7,980 nucleotides of DNA from Bacteroidales bacterium UBA4417 (GTDB lineage: Bacteria > Bacteroidota > Bacteroidia > Bacteroidales > UBA4417). Of this stretch, positions 1 through 7,858 are shown piece after piece. A model generated the notes under the pieces. The model searched no databases. It was not told the DNA's origin and was given only the letters and a program-made list of their open reading frames with translations. Each line of letters starts with the position of its first letter. Within the stretch, counting starts at the first letter, position 1. The stretch spans positions 6,790-14,769 of the forward strand of contig DGQJ01000114.1 of assembly GCA_002389705.1 (NCBI GenBank), given 5' to 3'. The position numbers were made by a program, and so were the translations under genes.

Positions 1-31
1 CCTGGTCAGGTGTAGTGCAAACTATAAGCCT

Positions 32-2701
32 ATGAAAACAAAAGAGGCTGTGATTCCGGGCAACGCATACAGCCAAGCCATGCCTGCTCCTTTAATAACC
101 ATCGATTTGCCTGGCATAATTTACCGGTGCAATACCGAGGCTGAGAAAATGTTCGGTGTACAGCCCGGAACCTTATTACGTCAAAATATTAAGGATCTGG
201 TAAAGTTTGAAGAAAGCAACAGCTTCGAAAATGAAATACTACCGGCCTTACGGTTACAAGGCAATATCCGGTTGCAATGTAGTTTGAAGAATAATGAAAA
301 TGCTTTCTACACCCTTCATTTTATAAGCCTATTAAATACTGAAAATGAACTTATTGGAATCACATTAACTTTTTCAGTTGAGTCAGAAAACACTATGTTG
401 CATGATCTTGAGATGATTAACCGCACACTCTCGAATCTCAGCGACAATTACCTGGATAACATAAACCTGATTACTGCGCTCTGCGGTCAACTGCTGGGCG
501 CTTCGAGCGCGTTGTATAACCGGCTTAACGAAGGCCTTTTATGCTCCTTCGGCAAATGGAATACCGGAGCTGAACATATTCCTGTAGTTAAACCCGAAGG
601 ACGTATTTGCTACGATGTAATCAGGCAGGCAGACAATGATATTCTCTTTATCGGAAATCTTCCTGAATCGGCATATGCTGCTACCGATCCCAATGTTTTG
701 CAGTTTAACCTTAAATCGTACCTGGGCCATAAGGTGCGGTGTAACGGCGAACCTGTAGGTTCACTTTGTGTTGTTTTTCAGCATCATTTTGAGTTAACCG
801 GTCACCACAAGTATATAATCAGCCGCCTGGCGCTGGCGCTTGAAGCCGAAGAAACCTCCGAATCGCTGCGAAAAAGCAAGAAGCGCTACAGCGAATTGTT
901 CGATTTTGCCGTTGAAGGCATACTGATTGGTTCGGTTAATGGCTTTGTTACCGATTCGAATAAGAGTTTACAAAAAATGACTGGTTTTCAGCATCACGAG
1001 CTGGCTGGCAAGCATATTTCGGAAATACTATTTACAGAGCAGAGCCGGAAAGACAAGCCCTTCAGATTCGACCTGCTGCAGGAAGGCCAGGTAGTTGTGA
1101 ATGAAAGGGAAATCCTGTGCAAGGACCAGCGTGTAATTACGGTTGAAATGCACTCGAAAATGATGCCCGACCATACTTACCAGACAGTGCTTTTTGATGT
1201 TACTGCACGCAAAGAGGTTGAAAAAAAATTGTATTTATCGGAAAACACGTACCGGGGCATCATCAACAGCCTGAGCGATGCCATTTATATCCTCGATCAG
1301 GATGGATGTTTCGTGGATGTAAATGTGGCAGCCGAAAAACTTTATGGTTACGAGAAAGCGCATTTTATTCATAAAACACCTGCTTTTCTGGCAGCTCCGG
1401 GTTTAAATGACCTGGAAATGACGCTAAAACATATACAGAATGCTTATGATGGACAAACTGTAAGGTTCGAGTTCTGGGGTTTACGTAAAGATGGTTCAGT
1501 TTTCCCGAAAGAAGTAAGCCTGGCGCCCGGTTTTTGGTTCGATAAAAAGGTAGTGATTGCTGCCGGCCGCGAAATGACTGAACGCAAACGCGTGGAAGAA
1601 TCGCTCAGGATCAGCGAGGAAAAATACCGGATGCTGGTACAATACTCGAGCGACCCGATTTTCAGTTTTAATCCCGACGAAACATACCGCTTTGTAAACG
1701 ATGCATTTGCCACTCCTTTCGGCAAAAAGCCAGATGAAATCATTGGCAAAACACCCTTCGATATTTTTCCGCCCGACGAAGCTGAGAAAAGGCTCAGGTT
1801 GGTGAGGCAGGTTTTGGCTAATGGTGAAAAAGGCGAAATAGAAGTAAAAGTGGTGAATGTGCAGCAGGAGGAAAAGTATTACCTCACCATGGTAGACCCC
1901 ATAAAAGACGAGCAAGGCCATATTTTATGGGTCACCTGCATTTCGAAAGATATCACCCACCGTAAAAAAGCCGAACAACAGCTCCGGGAAAAAAACGAAC
2001 AGCTAAACGCCATCAATGCCGAGAAAGACAAATTCTTCTCCATTGTGGCCCACGACCTGCGGGGACCTATGAATGGTTTCCTTGGGCTCACCGGTATTAT
2101 GGCCGATGATATCGAAAATTTATCGGCTGATGAACTCAGGGAGATTGCTACCACCATGCGATCGTCAGCAGTGAACATTTACCGGCTTATTGAAAACCTC
2201 CTCGAATGGTCGAAAATGCAGCGCGGCATTCTGAGCTACGAACCCCAGCCATTGTTTCTGAAATCGGCTCTTACCAAGAGCATTGAGCTTATGATGGATA
2301 TGGCGGCAAAAAAGGGAATTGAACTGCAAATAAAAATTCCCGATCACAGCGTGGTGTTTGCCGATATTCATATGCTCGAAACCATTGTCCGGAACCTGGT
2401 TTCGAATGCCATAAAATTTTCTTTCAAAGGCGAGACTGTTGAAATTGCTGCCGAAAAAACAGAAGGAAATATGATCCGAGTGCAGGTTAAGGATAGTGGT
2501 ATCGGCATCCCGTCCGAACTGGCCGGCAAGCTTTTCAAGCTAACAGAAAACACCAGCCGAAAAGGTACAGAAGGCGAGTCGTCAACCGGTCTCGGGCTGG
2601 TACTATGCAAAGAATTTGTCGAAAAACAAGGCGGCAAAATATGGGTCGAAAGCCAGGAAGGCACCGGAAGTTGCTTTATTTTTACCTTACCCCAATCGTG
2701 A
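32..2701 (+). CDS. Soluble multi-PAS/GAF sensor histidine kinase
   Basis: This protein probably senses a cytoplasmic signal, autophosphorylates on a histidine and passes the phosphate to a separate response regulator. Visible order in 889 aa: PAS about 12-120, GAF-like about 124-272, PAS about 286-395 (starts YSELF), PAS about 407-525 (starts YRGII), PAS about 532-650 (starts YRMLV), a charged coiled-coil linker about 645-670, HisKA with phospho-acceptor H674 in AHDLRGP, then HATPase_c with N box around N788/N792, G1 box D821-SGIGIP and G2 box G853-LGL. All catalytic boxes look intact. There is no membrane segment, signal peptide, receiver or output domain, and no regulator gene nearby, so it is an orphan kinase here. 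Residue H+4 is Gly678 rather than Ser, Thr or Asn. The start is uncertain: the reading frame stays open to the window edge, but ATG at 32 leaves a typical short lead before the first PAS domain. No Shine-Dalgarno is seen. The signal sensed is unknown. Confidence 0.95.
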   Translation: MKTKEAVIPGNAYSQAMPAPLITIDLPGIIYRCNTEAEKMFGVQPGTLLRQNIKDLVKFEESNSFENEILPALRLQGNIRLQCSLKNNENAFYTLHFISLLNTENELIGITLTFSVESENTMLHDLEMINRTLSNLSDNYLDNINLITALCGQLLGASSALYNRLNEGLLCSFGKWNTGAEHIPVVKPEGRICYDVIRQADNDILFIGNLPESAYAATDPNVLQFNLKSYLGHKVRCNGEPVGSLCVVFQHHFELTGHHKYIISRLALALEAEETSESLRKSKKRYSELFDFAVEGILIGSVNGFVTDSNKSLQKMTGFQHHELAGKHISEILFTEQSRKDKPFRFDLLQEGQVVVNEREILCKDQRVITVEMHSKMMPDHTYQTVLFDVTARKEVEKKLYLSENTYRGIINSLSDAIYILDQDGCFVDVNVAAEKLYGYEKAHFIHKTPAFLAAPGLNDLEMTLKHIQNAYDGQTVRFEFWGLRKDGSVFPKEVSLAPGFWFDKKVVIAAGREMTERKRVEESLRISEEKYRMLVQYSSDPIFSFNPDETYRFVNDAFATPFGKKPDEIIGKTPFDIFPPDEAEKRLRLVRQVLANGEKGEIEVKVVNVQQEEKYYLTMVDPIKDEQGHILWVTCISKDITHRKKAEQQLREKNEQLNAINAEKDKFFSIVAHDLRGPMNGFLGLTGIMADDIENLSADELREIATTMRSSAVNIYRLIENLLEWSKMQRGILSYEPQPLFLKSALTKSIELMMDMAAKKGIELQIKIPDHSVVFADIHMLETIVRNLVSNAIKFSFKGETVEIAAEKTEGNMIRVQVKDSGIGIPSELAGKLFKLTENTSRKGTEGESSTGLGLVLCKEFVEKQGGKIWVESQEGTGSCFIFTLPQS

Positions 2702-2742
2702 AACCATTACTGAATACTTGCAGCGCATACGGATGAAGCGCA

Positions 2743-3681
2743 TCACGCCTCGAAAATGGCGCAAGTTCCTCTGCAAAAGCCGCCACACTCATCAAGACAA
2801 GGTTCGGTATGTATCATCACTTCTGTCTTGGGAAAATGATTTTTTATTTTCATCGTGATATCATCGCAGATATCGTGCGCTTTTTTCACACTGAGGTCTT
2901 TGTTCACCACCAGATGAAACTCCACAAATCTTTCGGAACCGGCTTTACGGGTTTTAAAGTTGTGATAATTCAGCACCTGAGGGTTCATTTTTTCGATAAT
3001 CTGGGTAATAATTCTTTCTTCTTCTTCAGGTAAGCTGGCATCGAGAAGGTAAGTAACAGCCTCGGATGTAAGCTCCCAGGCGGCTTTTACAATAAGCCCG
3101 GCCACACCAATAGCAATCACGGGGTCAATCCATTCCAGGTGCAAATCCGGGAAACGCCATTTCCCCAACATATAAAAGCTGAGGCCTGCAGCCACCCCTG
3201 CCGATGTCCACACATCGGTACGCAAATGCCATCCGTCGGCCATCAGCGCTGCCGAATCAGTCTCCTTGCCCACTTTGAATAGTTTACGCGAAATAAACAG
3301 GTTTGTCAGGGCCGAAACACCCATCACAATAATGCCCCACTGTATATTTTCTACAGGTTCAGGAAAAATAAGCTTGTGAACGGATTCATAAATAATCCAG
3401 CCGGCAGCCACAAAAATAAGAAGTCCTTCAATGGCAGCCGAGAGATTTTCGAATTTCCCGTGCCCGTAGGTATGTTCGTCGTCGGCTGGCTTTCCTGATG
3501 CCCTAACTGCGAAAAATGCGATGAGCGCAGCTATCAGGTCGACACCAGAGTGTATGGCTTCCGATAAAATAGACACCGCACCAGAGTATAAACCAACGAA
3601 GAGTTTAAAAACCACCAGCATTGAATTAGACATCACCGAAAGTGCCGCTACCCGACTTTTCTTGCTCTTATGACTCGTCAT
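2743..3681 (-). CDS. Cation diffusion facilitator (CDF) metal exporter with Cys-rich tail
   Basis: CDF proteins are inner-membrane dimers that export divalent metals such as Zn, Cd, Fe, Co or Mn in exchange for protons. The 312 residues show six membrane segments at about 11-32, 36-58, 80-98, 114-131, 157-173 and 183-202, followed by a cytoplasmic dimerisation domain about 215-292. The transport site is HD-HD: H44-SGV-D48 in TM2 and H152-LRT-D156 in TM5, the arrangement usually linked to zinc transport. The family motif YGHGKFE is at 72-78. The protein ends with C295, C299, C303 and C307, each four residues apart, which is not part of the core fold and may bind metal. The start ATG follows an A-rich leader without Shine-Dalgarno, as in Bacteroidota. 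It converges with the kinase gene (41-bp gap) and diverges from the ClC gene. The family is secure; the metal is inferred, with zinc most likely. Confidence 0.96.
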   Translation of the reverse strand: MTSHKSKKSRVAALSVMSNSMLVVFKLFVGLYSGAVSILSEAIHSGVDLIAALIAFFAVRASGKPADDEHTYGHGKFENLSAAIEGLLIFVAAGWIIYESVHKLIFPEPVENIQWGIIVMGVSALTNLFISRKLFKVGKETDSAALMADGWHLRTDVWTSAGVAAGLSFYMLGKWRFPDLHLEWIDPVIAIGVAGLIVKAAWELTSEAVTYLLDASLPEEEERIITQIIEKMNPQVLNYHNFKTRKAGSERFVEFHLVVNKDLSVKKAHDICDDITMKIKNHFPKTEVMIHTEPCLDECGGFCRGTCAIFEA

Positions 3682-3736
3682 CTGTTTTTTATTAACATTT
3701 TATGTACCGGTATTAAACAGGCATAAAAATTCCCCA

Positions 3737-3821
3737 TGGGCTTCAACTGTCCCACAGGGTTATACATCCTGCTGCCACTTGTTGGTGGCCCGGCCGCACC
3801 ATAAACTTACTAAAGGCCGCC
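3737..3821 (-). promoter_or_regulatory. Possible structured 5' leader of the CDF messenger
   Basis: Downstream of the predicted CDF start site the sequence becomes GC-rich and carries several inverted repeats: GCCAC/GTGGC (3774-3778 with 3785-3789, 6-nt loop), CGGCC/GGCCG (3791-3795 with 3815-3819), CTGT/ACAG (3747-3750 with 3754-3757) and TGGG/CCCA (3737-3740 with 3751-3754). Segment 3784-3790 can pair either with 3774-3778 or, with one mismatch on the minus-strand RNA, with 3815-3821, so two exclusive folds are possible. No known riboswitch class is recognised. The repeats may be coincidental to high local GC. Confidence 0.25.
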
Positions 3822-3837
3822 TGCTCAATGAAAGTTG

Positions 3838-3869
3838 CAAAATTATTCAGCTTTTCGAAAAAGTGCAAA
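3838..3869 (-). promoter_or_regulatory. Candidate Bacteroidota-type promoter for the CDF gene
   Basis: Read on the minus strand, TTTG (3869-3866) is followed after 20 bp by TAATTTTG (3845-3838). This matches the Bacteroidota primary sigma factor consensus TTTG / TAnnTTTG with near-ideal spacing. Transcription would begin near 3831, giving the CDF messenger a leader of about 150 nt. Short AT-rich consensus elements also occur by chance, so this is a prediction. Confidence 0.5.
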
Positions 3870-3946
3870 TAAATTCCAAAAGTTAGAATGAGTAAAAATA
3901 AATAATTTCCCTGAATGGAAGTTCCGAAATTATGAACTAATATTCA

Positions 3947-3954
3947 TATTTTTG
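3947..3954 (+). promoter_or_regulatory. Candidate -7 promoter element for the ClC gene
   Basis: TATTTTTG matches the Bacteroidota -7 consensus TAnnTTTG. Only five bases separate it from the ATG at 3960, so transcription would begin at or very near the start codon and the messenger could be leaderless. No clear TTTG -33 element is found 19-21 bp upstream; the sequence there is gttccgaaat. This weakens the call. Confidence 0.35.
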
Positions 3955-3959
3955 CCTCT

Positions 3960-5738
3960 ATGCCCGGAAGTAAATTTTACCAGCGTATTCATTCATGGAG
4001 GTTACGACACATCTCTCCCCGTAACTTTGTACTGATTCTTAGCCTGTTAGCCGGCAGCCTGGGTGGATTCGCAGCCATCCTGCTGAAAAATGCCGTTTAC
4101 CTCGGACATTTGCTGCTCACGCAAGTAATCTCGATCAAGAGTTTTAACCTGCTTTACCTGATTTTACCATTCATAGGAATATTCTTAACTTATCTGTATG
4201 TAAAATACATTGTCAGGGATAATATCGGCCACGGCATCAGCCGCATACTCCAGTCTATTTCCAAAAGCAACAGCATCATCAAGGCCCACAATATGTATAC
4301 CTCTATGATTGCCAGTACAATAACCGTAAGCTTTGGAGGCAGTGTGGGACTTGAAGCACCGATAGTACTCACAGGATCGGCCATCGGCTCAAACCTGGGG
4401 CGCTATCTGCGGGTTGATTACAAAACCATTACCCTGTTGCTGGGATGTGGAGCGGCAGGGGCTATTGCAGGTATCTTTAAGGCACCCATTGCAGGCGTAA
4501 TATTTGCCATGGAAGTGCTGATGCTCGACCTTACCATGGCCAGCCTGATACCACTCATGATTTCATCCACAGCCGGGGCTATATTGGCTTATTTCTTTAT
4601 GGGGCCTGCAGTATTGTTTTCGTTCGAAGTTACGGCACACCCGTTTACCATGCACAACCTGCCTTTTTATGTTTTGCTGGGATTACTTTGCGGAATGGTA
4701 TCTATTTACTTTACCAAGGCCAACATGTCTATCGAAAAGCAGTTCAGGCGAATACCGGGGGGCACACTGCGTATGATTACCGGCGGATTGATTACCAGCC
4801 TGCTGGTATTCTTATTCCCGCCTTTGTTTGGCGAAGGTTACGAAACGCTGAATAACCTGCTTGATGGTAACGGGCTGAAACTCCTCGACGGGAGCATTTT
4901 TGCATCCATGGGAAACAATTATTTCCTGTTGCTGCTCTTCCTGGTGTTTATACTTATATTTAAAGTAGTAGCTATGTCGGCTACCACAGGTGGCGGCGGA
5001 GTTGGAGGGGTATTTGCTCCATCGCTGTTCATGGGCGGCGTAACGGGGTTCTTCCTGAGCAAATCAGTAAATTTCTTTATGAACGGCCGTTTGCCCGAAA
5101 GCAATTTTGCCCTCGCCGGTATGGCCGGGGTAATGGCTGCCGTAATGCATGCCCCGCTGACCGCAATATTCCTTATAGCCGAAATAACCGGCGGTTACCA
5201 GTTTTTTGTTCCCCTTATGCTCACCTCCGTGGTGGCATACCTCACCATTATCCCTTTCGAGCCACATTCCATTTATACAAAACGGCTTGCAGAAAGTGGC
5301 GAACTGATTACCCACCATAAAGATAAAGCCGTATTATCACGTCTTTCCATCGAGGGACTTATTGAAAGGAATTTTATACCCACATCGCCTGAGGTAACCC
5401 TGGGAGAATTTGTAAAACTGGTTGCCAAATCGCAGCGAAATGTATTCCCGGTTATTGATCAGGAAAACAATTTCCTGGGCGTGATTTTTATCAACGACAT
5501 CCGGCATATTATTTTTGAGCACGACCAGTACGATACCGTATATATCCGCAACCTGATGTATATGCCGGATACACTTATTGAATATAATGCCACTATGGAG
5601 GATGTGGCTCAGAAATTTGCCGAAACCTCGCACTACAACCTGCCGGTGCTGAAGGATGGAAAGTATATCGGATTTGTTTCGCGTGCCAACGTATTTTCGG
5701 CTTACCGCAAACTGGTTAAAGATTTTTCGAACGATTAA
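3960..5738 (+). CDS. ClC-family chloride channel/transporter with tandem CBS domains
   Basis: ClC proteins are membrane dimers that carry chloride or other anions, either as channels or as H+/anion exchangers. This 592-aa protein has a ClC core (about 20-440) and two C-terminal CBS domains (about 465-515 and 530-585), which in other ClCs bind adenine nucleotides and regulate transport. Filter motifs are visible: GHGIS at 90-94 (GSGIP in E. coli), GLEAP at 130-134 with the gating glutamate E132, GVFAP at 350-354 and the pore tyrosine Y439. Position 186, where E. coli ClC-ec1 has the internal proton glutamate E203, appears to be valine, so coupling to protons is uncertain. The ATG at 3960 is preferred because an in-frame stop lies at 3933-3935 and the first membrane helix begins about residue 22. 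No Shine-Dalgarno is present. It diverges from the CDF gene and converges with the DUF255 gene. Confidence 0.96.
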   Translation: MPGSKFYQRIHSWRLRHISPRNFVLILSLLAGSLGGFAAILLKNAVYLGHLLLTQVISIKSFNLLYLILPFIGIFLTYLYVKYIVRDNIGHGISRILQSISKSNSIIKAHNMYTSMIASTITVSFGGSVGLEAPIVLTGSAIGSNLGRYLRVDYKTITLLLGCGAAGAIAGIFKAPIAGVIFAMEVLMLDLTMASLIPLMISSTAGAILAYFFMGPAVLFSFEVTAHPFTMHNLPFYVLLGLLCGMVSIYFTKANMSIEKQFRRIPGGTLRMITGGLITSLLVFLFPPLFGEGYETLNNLLDGNGLKLLDGSIFASMGNNYFLLLLFLVFILIFKVVAMSATTGGGGVGGVFAPSLFMGGVTGFFLSKSVNFFMNGRLPESNFALAGMAGVMAAVMHAPLTAIFLIAEITGGYQFFVPLMLTSVVAYLTIIPFEPHSIYTKRLAESGELITHHKDKAVLSRLSIEGLIERNFIPTSPEVTLGEFVKLVAKSQRNVFPVIDQENNFLGVIFINDIRHIIFEHDQYDTVYIRNLMYMPDTLIEYNATMEDVAQKFAETSHYNLPVLKDGKYIGFVSRANVFSAYRKLVKDFSND

Positions 5739-5748
5739 CTTATGGCAT

Positions 5749-5776
5749 CACGATAGCCGAAGCGGTGTTTTATTTT
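5749..5776 (+). terminator. Weak candidate terminator after the ClC gene
   Basis: In the 37-bp gap between the convergent ClC and DUF255 genes, a small stem CCG (5757-5759), loop AAG, CGG (5763-5765) is followed by the T-rich run tgttttatttt. CAC at 5749-5751 and GTG at 5765-5767 could extend it around a bulge, at the cost of one base shared with the inner stem. The stem is very short, so termination here is only plausible. It would serve the plus strand. Confidence 0.22.
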
Positions 5777-7803
5777 CAGCTCGCTGTTCCTTCACTGATA
5801 AGCCCGACAGCCGCCTCCACGGTTTCTACTGGTAGCTGGCACTGTGTTCCGGAACATACATAAAGAAGCGTTTTACCTTCCACAAAACGGTCGGCAAAGT
5901 ATGGCAGCCGGCTGGCAGTTTTTGTTCCGAAAATTAATGTTCCCGGCAGGTTTCGCCTTTTGAGTTCCCTTATCATTTCGGTACATCCTTCGCCGGTAAC
6001 CGCTATTACATAAGGCTCGCGGGTTAATAGAAGTGCCAGAGAAGCCCAGTTTGAATATGCTGCCGGCGAACGCGAGAAACGGTTCTCCATGGCTGATATC
6101 ATTTGCCTTGCTTTTTCGACATAGTCGTTGTTGTGAAGAAAAATGCCAAGGATATGCAGCACCCAAGCCATGGCTGAGTTGCCGGAAGGAACTACCCCGT
6201 CGTAAATCTCTATTTTGCGTGCAAAAACCTGGTTGTCAGCATTTTCGGAATACCAGAAAAATCCTGAATGTGTATCGTAAAAATGCTCATTCACGTAAGC
6301 TGCCAGCCCTTCGGCTTCTGCCAGCCAGTGTGCGTCGGCAGTTATCGCGTACAGATCAAGGAACGCTTTGCAGGTAAAAGCATAATCGTCGAGAAAAGCG
6401 TTAACCTGCGCCCGCCCTGGTTTCCAGGTATGGAATAAGGCATTGCCCGGACGTTTCAGGTTGCCGGCAATAAACCGGGCTGCGCCGAGCGCCAGTTGAA
6501 GGAAATCTTCCCGGCCAAAGGCGATGTGGGCATCAACCAGCGCACTGATCATCAGGGCATTCCACGATACCAGTATTTTGTCGTCGAGCGCGGGGCGTAT
6601 ACGTTCCGACCTTACTTTGAGCAGCTGCGAGCGGCAATATGCAGTAAGCGAGGCCAATTCCCCGGCCGAAAGAAAATGCTGCCGGGCAAATAAATCATCG
6701 CTTTCGGTACGTAACAGTATATTGCGGCCGTGTTCCCAGATTCCTTTTCTCCCTACACCGTAATATTCGCCAGCCAGTTCGGCATAGTGCCCGAGTGCTT
6801 CGGCAAACTGCTCCTGTGTCCAGGTATAAAACAGGCCTTCTTCGCCCTCGCTGTCGGCATCCAGGGCCGAATAAAAAACACCTTCGGGAGCAGTAAGTTC
6901 CCGATCGGTAAAATCAATAGTTTGCTCAACAATATCTTTGTATAAAGAATTATTTTTATGAAGCCAGGCCGATGAATAGAGACTTATTAGTTGGGCGTTA
7001 TCATAAAGCATTTTTTCGAAATGGGGTACTTTCCAGGATGCATCAGTTGAGTAACGCGCGAAACCACCACCTGCCTGGTCGTAAATTCCGCCACGGCCCA
7101 CCTTTTGCAGGGTTAGTTCGACCATGAAAAGTGCTGTTTCATTTTTTGTGAGCCCGAAATAATCGAGCAGAAACCTGAGTACCACGGGCAAAGGAAATTT
7201 CGGAGCTCCCTGCAATCCGCCTTCCTGAATATCGAAACCGGCATGCAGTATGTGGAATAGCGCATCAAAATCGGTGCGGGTAATTTTGTTTTCGGGTTGA
7301 TCGTTGAAAATGTGGTTCTGCAGGGCAACCCCTTCAGCAATTTCCGAAGCCTGTTGTTCAAGCTCCGAATACCGGTTCTGAAAAAGTTGATGCACGTTTT
7401 CGAGCAATTGCCGCCATTGTTCGGGCCTGAAATAAGTCCCGCCCCAAAACGGCCTTCCATCGGGCAATGCAAAACAATTCAACGGCCAGCCTCCGCTGCC
7501 ATGCAACTGCTGAACTGCATCCATAAATACGTGATCCACATCAGGACGCTCTTCCCGGTCCACTTTCACACAAACAAAAAAATCATTCATCACCCGGGCA
7601 ATCGACTCATCCTCAAAAGATTCGTGCTCCATGACGTGGCACCAGTGACAGGATGAATACCCGATGCTGATCAGCAAAGGTTTATTGAGCCGGCGTGCTT
7701 CTTCAAAAGCTTCGTCGCCGTATGGAAGCCAGTTCACCGGGTTATGGGCATGTTGCAACAGGTACGGGCTCGACTCGTGTATAAGCTGGTTGGTGTGGTT
7801 CAT
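5776..7803 (-). CDS. DUF255 thioredoxin-like protein (YyaL / SPATA20 family)
   Basis: This 675-aa protein is full length for the family (about 680 aa). The N-terminal half-domain is thioredoxin-like: the hallmark [14 protein letters not shown] (12-25), the CxxC site C52-HW-C55 followed by [12 protein letters not shown] (82-90), and GGWPLNCF and FWGGTYF (104-125). The middle is an (alpha/alpha)6 toroid related to six-hairpin glycosidases and N-acylglucosamine epimerases, with the conserved KVPHFEKML at 258-266. A C-terminal part retains two further cysteines, C650 and C655, in the usual family context. No signal peptide is seen, so it is likely cytoplasmic. The biochemical role is not established; redox or sugar-related activity has been suggested only from the folds. 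The start is well supported because the conserved N-terminal motif begins within a few residues, and an upstream promoter fits. It converges with the ClC gene. Confidence 0.96.
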   Translation of the reverse strand: MNHTNQLIHESSPYLLQHAHNPVNWLPYGDEAFEEARRLNKPLLISIGYSSCHWCHVMEHESFEDESIARVMNDFFVCVKVDREERPDVDHVFMDAVQQLHGSGGWPLNCFALPDGRPFWGGTYFRPEQWRQLLENVHQLFQNRYSELEQQASEIAEGVALQNHIFNDQPENKITRTDFDALFHILHAGFDIQEGGLQGAPKFPLPVVLRFLLDYFGLTKNETALFMVELTLQKVGRGGIYDQAGGGFARYSTDASWKVPHFEKMLYDNAQLISLYSSAWLHKNNSLYKDIVEQTIDFTDRELTAPEGVFYSALDADSEGEEGLFYTWTQEQFAEALGHYAELAGEYYGVGRKGIWEHGRNILLRTESDDLFARQHFLSAGELASLTAYCRSQLLKVRSERIRPALDDKILVSWNALMISALVDAHIAFGREDFLQLALGAARFIAGNLKRPGNALFHTWKPGRAQVNAFLDDYAFTCKAFLDLYAITADAHWLAEAEGLAAYVNEHFYDTHSGFFWYSENADNQVFARKIEIYDGVVPSGNSAMAWVLHILGIFLHNNDYVEKARQMISAMENRFSRSPAAYSNWASLALLLTREPYVIAVTGEGCTEMIRELKRRNLPGTLIFGTKTASRLPYFADRFVEGKTLLYVCSGTQCQLPVETVEAAVGLISEGTAS

Positions 7804-7822
7804 GGTTGCTTTGTTTGTGTTT

Positions 7823-7851
7823 CAAACATAGTGGCAAATAAATGGTTCAAA
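7823..7851 (-). promoter_or_regulatory. Candidate Bacteroidota-type promoter for the DUF255 gene
   Basis: On the minus strand, TTTG (7851-7848) lies 17 bp before TATGTTTG (7830-7823), an exact match to the -7 consensus TAnnTTTG. The spacer is slightly shorter than the usual 19-21 bp; another TTTG at 7858-7855 would give 24 bp. Transcription would start near 7816, leaving a short A-rich leader (aaacaaag) before the ATG at 7803. Confidence 0.55.
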
Positions 7852-7858
7852 GTTCAAA
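7845..7858. repeat. Two tandem GTTCAAA heptamers
   Basis: GTTCAAA occurs twice head to tail (7845-7851 and 7852-7858). Each copy supplies, on the minus strand, a TTTG that could act as the -33 element of the DUF255 promoter. The unit resembles the GTTTCAA-type heptamers at the right end of the window. Two copies alone could be chance. Confidence 0.5.

Larger units (their letters stand above)
3682..3959. other. Divergent intergenic region between CDF and ClC genes
   Basis: This 278-bp stretch separates two divergently transcribed genes. No convincing coding region is seen. It holds a candidate promoter for the CDF gene on the minus strand (3838-3869), a -7-like element for the ClC gene (3947-3954), a GC-rich segment with several inverted repeats (3737-3821), and a short A/T-rich inverted repeat CTTTT-cga-AAAAG at 3851-3863 lying between the two CDF promoter elements. 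The outer parts are A/T-rich. I recognise no known riboswitch or small RNA consensus here. Confidence 0.7.

Noticed and set aside
1496..1921. Minus-strand open frame of 141 codons inside the kinase gene
   Set aside because: It lies wholly within the PAS-coding region, has no recognisable domain and its protein has an aromatic-rich composition typical of an antisense shadow frame.
2702..2742. Bidirectional terminator between kinase and CDF genes
   Set aside because: GCGCAT occurs as a direct, not inverted, repeat, and no T-run follows a stem on either strand.
2616..2858. Plus-strand frame spanning the end of the kinase gene and the convergent CDF gene end
   Set aside because: It overlaps two well-supported genes in other frames and matches no family, so it is not a real small gene.
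3737..3821. Known riboswitch or housekeeping small RNA in the CDF/ClC intergenic region
   Set aside because: The hairpins do not match any conserved core I know (yybP-ykoY, NiCo, SRP RNA, 6S or RNase P RNA).
6033..6377. Plus-strand open frame of 114 codons within the DUF255 gene
   Set aside because: Antisense shadow; basic, low-plausibility composition and no supporting signals.
7297..7656. Plus-strand open frame of 119 codons opposite the DUF255 gene start
   Set aside because: It is fully antisense to the conserved thioredoxin-like domain, with no promoter or family resemblance.
32..7803. Undescribed multi-gene system
   Set aside because: The four genes alternate in strand, belong to known families and share no evident pathway, so a functional cluster is not supported.
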